From positions 1,860,001-1,924,000 of the forward strand of contig NZ_VFNC01000002.1 of assembly GCF_006715395.1 (NCBI RefSeq): a stretch of DNA of 64,000 nucleotides, given 5' to 3'. The translations under genes and the position numbers were made by a program. Of the stretch, positions 1 through 8,246 are shown one piece after another. Within the stretch, counting starts at the first letter, position 1, and the number at the start of each line of letters is the position of its first letter. Below the pieces are notes generated by a model. That model had not been told where the DNA came from. It saw only the letters and a list, made by a program, of their open reading frames with translations, and ran no database searches. The stretch comes from Streptomyces sp. SLBN-31 (GTDB lineage Bacteria > Actinomycetota > Actinomycetes > Streptomycetales > Streptomycetaceae).

Positions 1-165
1 CACGATTAAGGTCACCAGGTCGATGTCCGCCCGCTCGCCGTCGGGTCCGGCGACGACGTAGAGCCGTTCCGGGGCCTTCTCGTCGCCCTGCTTGGCGGTG
101 CGCGGGACGGGCGGCGGGGGTGGTTGCCGGTTCTGATGTCGTCGCCGGCGTTGCGGAGGAGTCAT
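1..165 (-). CDS. cvnC: Conservon protein CvnC (DUF742), 5' part only
   Basis: The first 55 codons of a minus-strand gene whose 3' part lies outside the window. Its ATG overlaps the TGA of cvnB in an ATGA arrangement, so the two are translationally coupled. The visible protein starts with a basic, Pro-rich leader (MTPPQRRRRHQNRQPPPPP) and continues into RLYVVAGPDGERADIDLVTLIV-like sequence, the start of the DUF742 fold typical of conservon C proteins. In conservons this protein works with a kinase-like membrane protein (CvnA), a roadblock protein (CvnB) and a small GTPase (CvnD, expected just beyond the window). The family assignment rests on both the motif and the operon position. Confidence 0.85.
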   Translation of the reverse strand, partial: MTPPQRRRRHQNRQPPPPPVPRTAKQGDEKAPERLYVVAGPDGERADIDLVTLIV

Positions 166-569
166 ACGGCCTGCCCGTTGCGTCGGGGTGGACTGGTGAG
201 GTGAGCGCCGATGCGGACCACGAGGTCGCGCATGCGGTTGCTCATCAGGCCCGGTTCGGCGACCACGTCCGACAGGACCGCGAGATAGGCGTTGGGGCCG
301 GCGGCCATCAGGTAGAAGTAGCCGCCGTTGATCTCGATGAGGACCATCTTCATCCGGCCGTCGCTGTCCGGGATCTCCTGGGCAACGGCACCCGCGAGGC
401 TCTGCAGGCCCGCGCAGGCCGCGGCGACGCGGTCGGCCGCGTCCGGGTCGCCTCCGTAGCGAGCGATGCGCAGGCCGTCCGCGGACAGCACCACGATCAT
501 CTCGATGCCCGGTACTCCATCGGCGAGATCCTTGAGCATCCAGTCGAAGTTGGCTCGCTGCTGGATCAC
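162..569 (-). CDS. cvnB: Conservon protein CvnB, roadblock/LC7 domain
   Basis: A 135-residue protein that is essentially one roadblock/LC7 domain, seen in segments such as VPGIEMIVVLSADGLRIARY and GGYFYLMAAGPNAYLAVLSD. Roadblock proteins bind or regulate Ras-like GTPases; in conservons CvnB is thought to act with the CvnD GTPase at the membrane-associated complex. It starts with GTG overlapping the TGA of cvnA (GTGA), and its own stop overlaps the start of cvnC, so the genes form a tightly coupled operon. The length is normal for the family. From recalled gene order this would be conservon 9 (rarB of S. coelicolor), which influences aerial growth and antibiotic production; the family call is firm, the exact orthology is inferred. 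Confidence 0.9.
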   Translation of the reverse strand: MIQQRANFDWMLKDLADGVPGIEMIVVLSADGLRIARYGGDPDAADRVAAACAGLQSLAGAVAQEIPDSDGRMKMVLIEINGGYFYLMAAGPNAYLAVLSDVVAEPGLMSNRMRDLVVRIGAHLTSPPRRNGQAV

Positions 570-2161
570 TTGGGGTCCCTCTCGTCGTCGGCCTCAAGGC
601 GGGCCGGCTCGTTGGTCGGCTGGGCAATGTCGAACGGGTCGGGCGTGCCCTTCAGGCCGTTCCAGAACGCCTCGACCCACAGGCCCGGTTCGGGCTCGTC
701 CTTCTCCTCCGGCTCGGGTTCGGGTTCGGGCGTCGCCCAGACGGAGCGGGCCTCCTCGGCCTCCCGTTCGGCGCGTTCGGCGGCGGCCTGTTCGGCCAGT
801 CGGACACTGAGCGGCGTCTTGACCCGGCTGCGCCGCTGCGGCAGACCGCCCGCCGTCCACTCGGTGACCACGGGGACGTCGTCCTCCATGGAGACGCCGG
901 CGGGAATGCGCGGGCTGGTGGGACGGCGCCGCTTGGGGGCGCGCTGGGGGGCCTCGATGCCGCCGATGTCGAGCTTTGGCGCGGCGGTGGCGCCGATGCC
1001 GTGGGCGAGGCCGGGCGCGATGTCCTCGGTCACCATCACGCGCGGCACGACGAGTACGGCGCGGACGCCGCCGTACGCCGAGGCGCGCAGCGAGATCTGC
1101 ATGTCGTAGGCCTTGCACAGGCGGCCCACGACGGCGAGGCCGAGGCGCGGGGACTCGCCGAGCTCCTGGAGGTCGACGCCGGCCTTGGCGCGCTCCAGCA
1201 TGCCCTCGGCCTTGGCGCGGGCCTCCTCGCTGAGGCTGACGCCGGCGTCCTCGATCTCGATGGCGATGCCGGTCTGCACCTCGGTGGCGGTGACGTGCAC
1301 CTTGGTCTGCGGCGGCGAGTAGCGGGTGGCGTTGTCGAGGAGTTCGGCGCAGGCGTGGATGACCGGCTCGACGGAGATGCCGCGGATGTTGACCTTGGCG
1401 ATGGTGTCCAGCGAGATGCGCCGGTACTCCAGGATCCGGGACATGGCGCCGCGCAGCACGCTGTAGAGCGGGACGGGCTGCGGCCACTGGCGGCCGGGGC
1501 GGCCGCCGCCGAGGACGGAGATGGAGTCGGCGAGCCGGCCGATCAGCGCGGTGCCGTGGTCGATGCGCAGCAGGTCGTCGAAGACCTCGGGGTTGCGGCC
1601 GTGGTCCTCCTCCATCTCGCGGAGTTCCTTGGCCTGCTGGTGCACGATCGCCTGGACGCGGCGGGCGATGCTGACGAAGGAGCGCTGGGAGGAGTCCCGC
1701 AGTGCTTCCTCGGTGTCGATGATGTCGAGGATCGTCCTGAGCAACCGCAGCTGCGACTCGGGCAGTTCAGCGTAGCTCGGGTCGACGTTGGGGAGTTGGC
1801 GAATCACCTCCGTGGGCGAATTTCCCCTGCGGAGCCAGTAGATGGCGTTGGGGGCGATCTCGCGTGCGAAGCGGAGCATCTGCTGCTCGTGGCCGGCGAG
1901 GCGCTGTTCCAGATACGCAATGTGACGGGCGCTCTGCTCGCGCAGGGTCCGCAGGCTGCGGCCGCGCCGGACCGCCTCGGCCGCCGTCGCGATCACCAGG
2001 AGCGTGGCGGCGGCGCCGCACCAGCCGACGGCGGCCCGGGCCGGGTCGGTCACCACGGCGACGGCGGCGCCGGTCACCGCGGCCATCAGTATCGCGGGCA
2101 GCAACAACACGCGCGCGTAAGGCAGTTCGCGGCGCCCGGGCGGGGATTGAACACTCACCAT
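566..2161 (-). CDS. cvnA: Conservon protein CvnA, membrane histidine-kinase-like sensor
   Basis: A 531-residue protein. Two hydrophobic segments lie in residues about 18-55 (LLLPAILMAAVTGAAVAVV and AAVGWCGAAATLLVIATA), followed by a helical region and an HATPase_c-type ATP-binding domain at about 240-370. The N-box region reads AELLDNATRYSPP, and there is a DAGVSLSE segment and a late GLAVVGRLC G-box. The C-terminal 130 residues are acidic, Pro-rich and probably disordered. It heads the conservon operon. CvnA proteins resemble sensor kinases but lack a clear partner regulator and usually a standard phospho-acceptor His box; they are thought to signal through CvnB/CvnD. ATG start, preceded by a GAGG-like site. 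Confidence 0.9.
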   Translation of the reverse strand: MVSVQSPPGRRELPYARVLLLPAILMAAVTGAAVAVVTDPARAAVGWCGAAATLLVIATAAEAVRRGRSLRTLREQSARHIAYLEQRLAGHEQQMLRFAREIAPNAIYWLRRGNSPTEVIRQLPNVDPSYAELPESQLRLLRTILDIIDTEEALRDSSQRSFVSIARRVQAIVHQQAKELREMEEDHGRNPEVFDDLLRIDHGTALIGRLADSISVLGGGRPGRQWPQPVPLYSVLRGAMSRILEYRRISLDTIAKVNIRGISVEPVIHACAELLDNATRYSPPQTKVHVTATEVQTGIAIEIEDAGVSLSEEARAKAEGMLERAKAGVDLQELGESPRLGLAVVGRLCKAYDMQISLRASAYGGVRAVLVVPRVMVTEDIAPGLAHGIGATAAPKLDIGGIEAPQRAPKRRRPTSPRIPAGVSMEDDVPVVTEWTAGGLPQRRSRVKTPLSVRLAEQAAAERAEREAEEARSVWATPEPEPEPEEKDEPEPGLWVEAFWNGLKGTPDPFDIAQPTNEPARLEADDERDPK

Positions 2162-2418
2162 TTAGGCCCTCTGAAACGAATCGGCAGGGAGTCGCACATA
2201 TGGGGAACAAGCGCACGAATACATCTCAACTCGGTGCGCTGCGGGCGAGCTTAGTCCGACCGGATCATCGCCGTGTCATATTCAGCAAGCCCCTGAAAAG
2301 GGACACCGGAAGCGAGTACTCTCGGCTCCATTTACACGGTGTGCCCACAGTCGCGCACAGCGAGTGACGGTGAATGCGGGTACGAAAATCACTCACCGTG
2401 ACGAGTGAAGAACGGCTT

Positions 2419-2440
2419 CCGGCCGTGACCCGACGGCCGG
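2419..2440 (-). terminator. Hairpin just after the tetR stop codon
   Basis: The arms CCGGCCGT and ACGGCCGG form a perfect 8-bp stem with a 6-nt loop, one base beyond the stop of the minus-strand TetR gene. It is well placed to end tetR transcription before cvnA. There is no U-tract, which is common in Streptomyces. Confidence 0.55.
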
Positions 2441-2441
2441 T

Positions 2442-3068
2442 TCAGACGCCGGCGATGCGCAGCGCCGCGTCCGCCGTGGCCTCCGCGAACGCCGACACCG
2501 GGCGGTCGGGGTCGGAACGGTGGACGAGGATCACACCCTCGATCAGCCCGAACAGCAGATCCGTCCGAAGGTCGAGCTCACTCTTGGCGAGCGCCCCACC
2601 GGCGGGCGTCGCCGCTAGCAACTGCCGGTAGGCGTCCTTAAGTTCGGCACGCACGGCGTGGAAGCCCGCGAACCCCTCGGCGCGCACCTCGGGCAGCAGA
2701 TACAGTCCCCCGAGATTGTGCGGGCCGCCGCACAGCAGCTCCACGTCCGTGCGGCACAGCTCCCACAGGCGTTCCCCGGCCGGCCTCGCGTCGTCGGCGA
2801 GGAGGTCGCGGGCGCATGCCAGCGAGGGCGTGACGGTGGACTCCAGCAGCTCGGCGAGGAGTTCCTCCTTGCCGGAGACGTAGTGGTACATGGAGGCCTG
2901 CCGCATGCCCGCCCGCTCGGCAACCGCCCGGGTGGAGGTGGCCGCGTAGCCGCGGGTGGTGAACAACTCGGCGGCGGCGGTGAGCAGTTCGTCGCGCGGC
3001 GAGAGCCCGCTGTCCGGCCGCCGCGCGGCCCGCGGCCGGCCGACCCGGCGCCCACCTGTCGTCCCCAT
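2442..3068 (-). CDS. TetR-family repressor of the adjacent urea/guanidine operon
   Basis: A 208-residue TetR-family regulator. A basic N-terminal arm is followed by the DNA-binding helix-turn-helix at about residues 25-70 (AAAELFTTRGYAATSTRAVA, then MRQASMYHYVSGKEEL). The rest is an all-helical ligand-binding and dimerisation domain. The ATG at 3066-3068 puts the HTH at the usual distance from the N-terminus; the longer open frame upstream would add 80 low-complexity residues. It diverges from the DUF1989/carboxylase operon, and a perfect 22-bp inverted repeat lies between them. It probably represses that operon and itself and is released by a pathway-related ligand. The role and ligand are inferred from position. 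Confidence 0.88.
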   Translation of the reverse strand: MGTTGGRRVGRPRAARRPDSGLSPRDELLTAAAELFTTRGYAATSTRAVAERAGMRQASMYHYVSGKEELLAELLESTVTPSLACARDLLADDARPAGERLWELCRTDVELLCGGPHNLGGLYLLPEVRAEGFAGFHAVRAELKDAYRQLLAATPAGGALAKSELDLRTDLLFGLIEGVILVHRSDPDRPVSAFAEATADAALRIAGV

Positions 3069-3181
3069 GCGTTCGATCCTCGCACACCGACCCTGCCGCC
3101 GGACTCGCGGTGATCTTGGTGAGGACCCGGTAACCGACCGGCAACGCGCGGGCAACGCCCTCGACCCGCCACGCCCCTCTA

Positions 3182-3203
3182 ATTTCTGTCGACCGACAGA
3201 AAT
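3182..3203. promoter_or_regulatory. Perfect inverted-repeat operator, probable TetR site
   Basis: The left arm ATTTCTGTCG is followed by a 2-bp AC spacer and the exact reverse complement of the arm. It lies between the divergent tetR gene and the first operon gene, 34 bp upstream of the latter's ATG. This is the form and place expected for an autoregulated TetR operator. Confidence 0.8.
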
Positions 3204-3237
3204 ACCCGACGAGCCACCCCGCAGCCGGAGGTCCGCG

Positions 3238-4062
3238 ATGGCGACAGCGACCACGTACGGAGCCCGAGACCATGCCCGCGCCCAGGAGGGCGCCCGCGCC
3301 GAGGCCATGCCCGTGGTACCGGCGACCGACTGGCCCGCCCCGCCGTGCGAGGCGGGTCACCTGCTGTGGGCCGAGACGGTGGCGGGCGGCAACTACACGC
3401 ACCGGGTACTGGCCCGCGGCACCGAGCTGCGCCTGACCGACCTGCGCGGCGACGCCTGCGCCCATCTGCTGCTGTACGTCGCCGACCGGCCCTGGGAGCG
3501 GCTGAACGTCGCCGACACGGTGAAGGTGCAGTGGAACGCCTACCTGGGCGAGGGCCGGCTGCTGCTGTCCGACCAGGGCCGGGTCCTGGCGTCGGTGGTC
3601 GCCGACACCTCCGGACGGCACGACGCGCTGTGCGGCACCTCCACCCTCGTACGCAACACGCAGCGGTACGGCGACGGCGCCCCCCAGTCCGCCTCCCCCG
3701 CCGGCCGCGAGCTGCTGAAGCTGGCGGCGGCCAAGAACGGTCTGGAGCCCCGCGATCTGCCGCCCTCCCTCTCCTTCTTCCAGGGTGTGCGGATACGCGA
3801 CGACGGCTCCCTCGACTTCACGGGCTCGGCCGGCGCCGGCGGCAGCGTCACGCTCCGCACCGAGCAGGACGTCACCGTCCTGATCGCCAACGTGCCGCAC
3901 CCGGCCGATCCGCGGCAGGAGTACGTCTCCACCCCGCTGGAGGTCCTTGCCTGGCGCTCCGCCCCGACCGCACCGGGCGACCCGCTGTGGGACGCCACCC
4001 CCGAGGGCCGCCGCGCCTTCCTCAACACCGCCGAATTCCTCACCTCGCGGGGGCTCGCATGA
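3238..4062 (+). CDS. DUF1989 protein, urea carboxylase-associated / probable carboxyguanidine deiminase subunit
   Basis: A 274-residue protein of the DUF1989 family. The ATG at 3238 has CGGAGG six bases upstream and lies just after the operator. Characteristic segments are LRLTDLRGDACAHLLLY, WNAYLGEGRLLLSDQGRVL and DTSGRHDALCGTST. These proteins were long called urea carboxylase-associated. Published work shows that paired DUF1989 proteins form carboxyguanidine deiminase (CgdAB), which converts carboxyguanidine to allophanate. The gene overlaps its paralogue by ATGA and is followed by the carboxylase and allophanate hydrolase, which fits a guanidine-assimilation pathway. Which subunit (A or B) this is cannot be told here. 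Confidence 0.82.
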   Translation: MATATTYGARDHARAQEGARAEAMPVVPATDWPAPPCEAGHLLWAETVAGGNYTHRVLARGTELRLTDLRGDACAHLLLYVADRPWERLNVADTVKVQWNAYLGEGRLLLSDQGRVLASVVADTSGRHDALCGTSTLVRNTQRYGDGAPQSASPAGRELLKLAAAKNGLEPRDLPPSLSFFQGVRIRDDGSLDFTGSAGAGGSVTLRTEQDVTVLIANVPHPADPRQEYVSTPLEVLAWRSAPTAPGDPLWDATPEGRRAFLNTAEFLTSRGLA

Positions 4063-4700
4063 AGACCGAGGAGGCTCGCGTGAAGACCGCAGAGGTTCGT
4101 ACGACGACCATCGTTCCGGCCCGCGCCGCCTGGTCGTCCATCGTCCGCGAGGGACAGACACTGACCGTCACCGACCTGCACGGCAACCAAGCCGTCGACT
4201 TCCTCGTGTACGACGCCCACGACACATCCGTCCGCTACAGCGCCCCCGACACCATCCAGGCGCAGGGCAACCTCTTCCTGACCACGGGCAGTGTGCTGAT
4301 GTCCAACGAGCACACGCCGCTGATGACGGTGGTCGAGGACGAGGTGGGCCGGCACGACACGGTCGGCGGCGCCTGCTCCAAGGAGTCCAACACCCTGCGC
4401 TACGGCCATCACACCTACGCGCAGCACGCGTGCGTGGACAACTTCCTGGCCGAGGGCGCCCGGCACGGCCTCGGCAAGCGCGACCTGGTCTCCAACATCA
4501 ACTGGTACATGAACGTGCCGGTCGAGCAGGACGGCACCCTCGGCATCGTCGACGGCCTCTCCGCGCCGGGCCTCGGGCTCACCCTGCGCGCCGATCGCGA
4601 TGTCCTGGTCCTCGTCTCCAACTGCCCCCAGATCAACAACCCCTGCAACGGCTTCGAGCCGACGGCGGTGGAGATGACCATCACCGGAGCGGTGCGATGA
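4059..4700 (+). CDS. Second DUF1989 protein, probable carboxyguanidine deiminase subunit
   Basis: A 213-residue paralogue of the preceding gene, with parallel segments LTVTDLHGNQAVDFLVYDA, GNLFLTTGSVLMSNEHTPL and DEVGRHDTVGGACSKESNT. It probably forms the heteromeric deiminase with its neighbour. Two starts are possible. The ATG at 4059 overlaps the preceding stop (ATGA). A GTG at 4080, seven codons later, has AGGAGG at good spacing, and the peptide around it (VKTAEVR) echoes the one at the ATG (MKTEEAR). The longer form is given. Its stop overlaps the ATG of the carboxylase gene, so all the genes are translationally coupled. Confidence 0.82.
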   Translation: MKTEEARVKTAEVRTTTIVPARAAWSSIVREGQTLTVTDLHGNQAVDFLVYDAHDTSVRYSAPDTIQAQGNLFLTTGSVLMSNEHTPLMTVVEDEVGRHDTVGGACSKESNTLRYGHHTYAQHACVDNFLAEGARHGLGKRDLVSNINWYMNVPVEQDGTLGIVDGLSAPGLGLTLRADRDVLVLVSNCPQINNPCNGFEPTAVEMTITGAVR

Positions 4701-7700
4701 CCTTCGACACGCTGCTGGTCGCCAACCGCGGCGAGATCGCCGTGCGGATCATCCGCACCGCCCGCGAACTGGGCCTGCGCACGGTCGCCGTGTACTCCGA
4801 CCCCGACCGCTCGGCACCGCACGTTCGCCTGGCCGACGAAGCGGTGCGGCTCGGGCCGGCGCCCGCGAAGGAGTCCTACCTCGACGCCGACCTGGTGCTG
4901 AAGGCGGCCAAGGACACCGGCGCGGGGGCCATCCACCCCGGATACGGCTTCCTGTCCGAGGACGCCCTGTTCGCACGCCGGTGCGAGGAGGCCGGGATCG
5001 TGTTCGTGGGTCCGACGCCGGAGCAGCTGGAGCTGTTCGGCGCCAAGCACACGGCACGGGCTGCGGCCGAGGCGGCGGGCGTGCCACTGGCGCCGGGGAC
5101 CGGGCTGCTGCCATCACTGGAAGAGGCGCTCGCCGAGGCCGCGGTCATCGGCTACCCCGTCATGCTCAAGGCGACCGGCGGTGGCGGCGGCATCGGCATG
5201 TCGGCGTGCCGGTCGGCCGAGGAGCTGGCCGACGCCTGGGAGCAGGTCCAGCGTGTCGCCGCCGCGTCCTTCGCCTCCGCCGGGGTGTTCCTGGAGCGCC
5301 TGGTGGAACGCGCCCGCCATGTCGAGGTGCAGGTCTTCGGCGACGGCGACGGCAGTGTCGTCACCTTCGGCGACCGCGACTGCTCGCTGCAGCGCCGCAA
5401 CCAGAAGGTCCTGGAGGAGGCACCCGCCCCCGGCCTCCCCGACCATGTGCGCGAGCAACTGGCCGACAGTGCGCGCGACTTGTGCGCGTCCGTCGGCTAC
5501 CGCTCGGCCGGCACGGTCGAGTTCGTCTACGACGCCGCCCGCGAGGAGGCCTACTTCCTGGAGGTCAACACCCGTCTGCAGGTGGAGCATCCGGTCACCG
5601 AGGAGGTGTACGGAGTCGACCTGGTCGCCTGGATGCTGCGCCTGGCCCGCGGCGAGCGTGACGTCGTCCGCGACCCGGGCACCCCGCGCGGCCACGCCGT
5701 CGAGGCCCGCCTCTACGCCGAGGACCCCTCCCGCGAACACCGGCCCAGCGCCGGACTGTTGACGCGGGTGGAGTTCCCGCCGGGCGTGCGCGTGGACGGC
5801 TGGGTGGAGACCGGCACCGAGGTGACGACGTCGTACGACCCGATGCTCGCGAAGATCATCGCCTACGGCTCCGACCGCGCCCACGCGCTCCGCAGGCTCG
5901 ACGAGGCCCTCGCCCGTACCCGCGTCGACGGCATCGAGACCAACCTGGGCCTGGTCCGGGCGGCCCTGACGGACGACGCCTTCCGCGCGGCCGGCCACTC
6001 GACGGCGACCCTCGCCCACGTCACCGACCCCACTCCCCGGATCGAGGTCGTCTCCGCCGGCACCCTCACCACGGTGCAGGACTGGCCGGGCCGCACCGGC
6101 TACTGGCAGGTGGGGGTTCCCCCGTGCGGCCCGATGGACGACCTGTCCTTCCGCCTCGGCAACCGGGCCCTCGGCAACCACGAGGGCGCCCCCGGCCTCG
6201 AATGCACGCTGCGGGGACCGGCGTTGCGGTTCACGCACCCCACGACGGTGTGCGTGACGGGCGCGCCCGCCGAGGTCACCGTCGACGGCAGGCCGGTCCC
6301 CCAGTGGGAGCCGGTGACCGTGCCCGCCGGGGCCGTACTGGAGACCGCCGCACCGGCCCGGCACGGCCTGCGCACCTACGTCCTCGTCGCGGGCGGCCTC
6401 GACGTCCCGGCCTTCCTCGGCAGCGCGAGCACCTTCACCCTCGGCGGGTTCGGCGGGCACGGAGGCCGGGCGCTGCGCACGGGCGACGTCCTGCACGGCG
6501 GCCGGGCGACCGGGGACGGCACACCGGTACCACCGGCGGACCGGCCCTCCTTCGACGCCGCGTGGCGGATCGGGGCCGTCGAAGGCCCGCACGCCGCACC
6601 GGAGTTCTTCACCGAGGACGACATCCGCGACTTCTACGCCGCTGACTGGAAGGTCCACTTCAACTCCGCGCGCACCGGTGTGCGCCTGGTCGGCCCCAAG
6701 CCGCGCTGGGCCCGCGCCGACGGCGGCGAGGCGGGCCTGCACCCGTCCAACGTCCACGACACCCCGTACTCGGTCGGCGCCGTCGACTACACCGGCGACA
6801 TGCCGGTGCTGCTCGGCCCGGACGGGCCGTCGCTGGGCGGTTTCGTGTGCCCGGCGACGGTGCTCGGCGCCGAGCGCTGGAAGCTGGGGCAGCTCCGGCC
6901 GGGCGACACCGTACGGTTCGCCCCCGTGCGGATCGACGGCTCGCCCCGCCCCGAGATCGTCGACGGCGGTGTCCTGGCCAGGGACGGCGACCTCACCTAC
7001 CGGCGCAGCGGCGACGACAACCTGCTGGTCGAGTTCGGTCCCATGCACCTCGACCTGGCCCTGCGCATGCGCGTCCACGCCCTGATGGAGGCACTGGCCG
7101 CGCACGGCCCGGACGGCATCACCGACCTCACCCCGGGCATCCGCTCCCTGCAGATCCGGACCGACCCGGCCCGCCTCCCCCAGCCCGAACTCCTGTCCGC
7201 AGTACGGGAGATCGCGGCCGCCCTCCCGCCCACGGACGAGCTGGTCGTACCCTCCCGCACCGTCCATCTCCCGCTGTCCTGGGACGACCCGGCGACCCGC
7301 GAGGCCATCGCCCGCTACATGGCGGGCGTGCGCGACGACGCCCCCTGGTGCCCGTGGAACATCGAGTTCATCCGTCGCGTCAACGGCCTGGAGTCGGTGA
7401 ACGACGTCTACGACACGGTCTTCGACGCCGAATACCTCGTACTGGGCCTGGGCGACGTCTACCTGGGCGCTCCCGTGGCCACCCCGCTCGACCCCCGCCA
7501 CCGCCTGGTGACCACCAAGTACAACCCGGCACGCACCTGGACGGCCGAGAACTCGGTCGGCATCGGCGGCGCCTACCTCTGCGTCTACGGCATGGAGGGC
7601 CCCGGCGGCTACCAGTTCGTCGGCCGCACCACCCAGGTCTGGTCGGGCTGGCAGCAACGCGGCGCCTTCGAGAAGGGCTCCCCCTGGCTGCTGCGCTTCT

Positions 7701-8212
7701 TCGACCGCATCAAGTGGTATCCCGTGAGCGCGGAGGAACTCCTGGACCTGCGGGCCGACATCACCTCCGGCCGCTTCGTTCCGCGCATCGAGGAGGGCAC
7801 CTTCTCGCTCGCCGCCCACCAGGCCTTCCTGGCCGAGAACGCCGAATCCATACGGGAGTTCAGGGACCGGCAGCAGGCGGCGTTCGCGGCGGAACGCGAC
7901 GCGTGGGAGGCGGCCGGCGAGTTCGCCCGGGCCGAGGCGGCGGCCGCGCCACCGGCGCCGCCCGCCGAGATCGCGCTGCCGCCCGGGGGCAGGCTGGTGG
8001 AGGCCGAGTTCGCCGCGTCGGTCTGGCAGCTGAACGTCCGGCCCGGCGAGACGGTGTCGGCCGGCCAGCCGCTGCTCGCCCTGGAGGCGATGAAGATGGA
8101 ATCCCGGGTGCACGCGCCGATGGACGGCGTGGTGACCGAGATCCTGGCCCGGCCCGGCGACCAGGTGGAGGCGGGAACGGCACTGCTCGTCCTGGCCCCG
8201 GCGACGAACTGA
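4697..8212 (+). CDS. Biotin-dependent urea/guanidine carboxylase
   Basis: A 1171-residue multidomain enzyme, close to the usual length of about 1200. Order: biotin carboxylase domain (about 1-450; ANRGEIAVRIIRTARELGL at the N-terminus, ATP-grasp loop KATGGGGGIGMSA, EVNTRLQVEHPVTEE); carboxyltransferase region with KipA/KipI-like (AHS2 then AHS1) parts (about 460-1000); C-terminal biotinyl domain with LALEAMKME, biotinylated Lys about residue 1133. It carboxylates urea to allophanate, or guanidine to carboxyguanidine, using ATP and bicarbonate. Linked DUF1989 genes favour guanidine, but the sequence alone does not settle the substrate. ATGA overlap with the preceding gene. Intact, with no frameshift. 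Confidence 0.92.
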   Translation: MTFDTLLVANRGEIAVRIIRTARELGLRTVAVYSDPDRSAPHVRLADEAVRLGPAPAKESYLDADLVLKAAKDTGAGAIHPGYGFLSEDALFARRCEEAGIVFVGPTPEQLELFGAKHTARAAAEAAGVPLAPGTGLLPSLEEALAEAAVIGYPVMLKATGGGGGIGMSACRSAEELADAWEQVQRVAAASFASAGVFLERLVERARHVEVQVFGDGDGSVVTFGDRDCSLQRRNQKVLEEAPAPGLPDHVREQLADSARDLCASVGYRSAGTVEFVYDAAREEAYFLEVNTRLQVEHPVTEEVYGVDLVAWMLRLARGERDVVRDPGTPRGHAVEARLYAEDPSREHRPSAGLLTRVEFPPGVRVDGWVETGTEVTTSYDPMLAKIIAYGSDRAHALRRLDEALARTRVDGIETNLGLVRAALTDDAFRAAGHSTATLAHVTDPTPRIEVVSAGTLTTVQDWPGRTGYWQVGVPPCGPMDDLSFRLGNRALGNHEGAPGLECTLRGPALRFTHPTTVCVTGAPAEVTVDGRPVPQWEPVTVPAGAVLETAAPARHGLRTYVLVAGGLDVPAFLGSASTFTLGGFGGHGGRALRTGDVLHGGRATGDGTPVPPADRPSFDAAWRIGAVEGPHAAPEFFTEDDIRDFYAADWKVHFNSARTGVRLVGPKPRWARADGGEAGLHPSNVHDTPYSVGAVDYTGDMPVLLGPDGPSLGGFVCPATVLGAERWKLGQLRPGDTVRFAPVRIDGSPRPEIVDGGVLARDGDLTYRRSGDDNLLVEFGPMHLDLALRMRVHALMEALAAHGPDGITDLTPGIRSLQIRTDPARLPQPELLSAVREIAAALPPTDELVVPSRTVHLPLSWDDPATREAIARYMAGVRDDAPWCPWNIEFIRRVNGLESVNDVYDTVFDAEYLVLGLGDVYLGAPVATPLDPRHRLVTTKYNPARTWTAENSVGIGGAYLCVYGMEGPGGYQFVGRTTQVWSGWQQRGAFEKGSPWLLRFFDRIKWYPVSAEELLDLRADITSGRFVPRIEEGTFSLAAHQAFLAENAESIREFRDRQQAAFAAERDAWEAAGEFARAEAAAAPPAPPAEIALPPGGRLVEAEFAASVWQLNVRPGETVSAGQPLLALEAMKMESRVHAPMDGVVTEILARPGDQVEAGTALLVLAPATN

Positions 8213-8246
8213 GACTCCGGTCGACGAACCGAAAGAGGCACACAGC

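Noticed and set aside
2342..2408. Repeated GTGACGGTGA/TCACCGTGACGAGTGA-like sequences upstream of cvnA
   Set aside because: They look like a possible operator, but the copies do not align well and the spacing is irregular, so no site is claimed.
3069..3237. Guanidine-I riboswitch before the DUF1989/carboxylase operon
   Set aside because: Searched because of the operon content. The gap between the operator and the ATG is only 34 bp, and none of the conserved riboswitch segments is visible.
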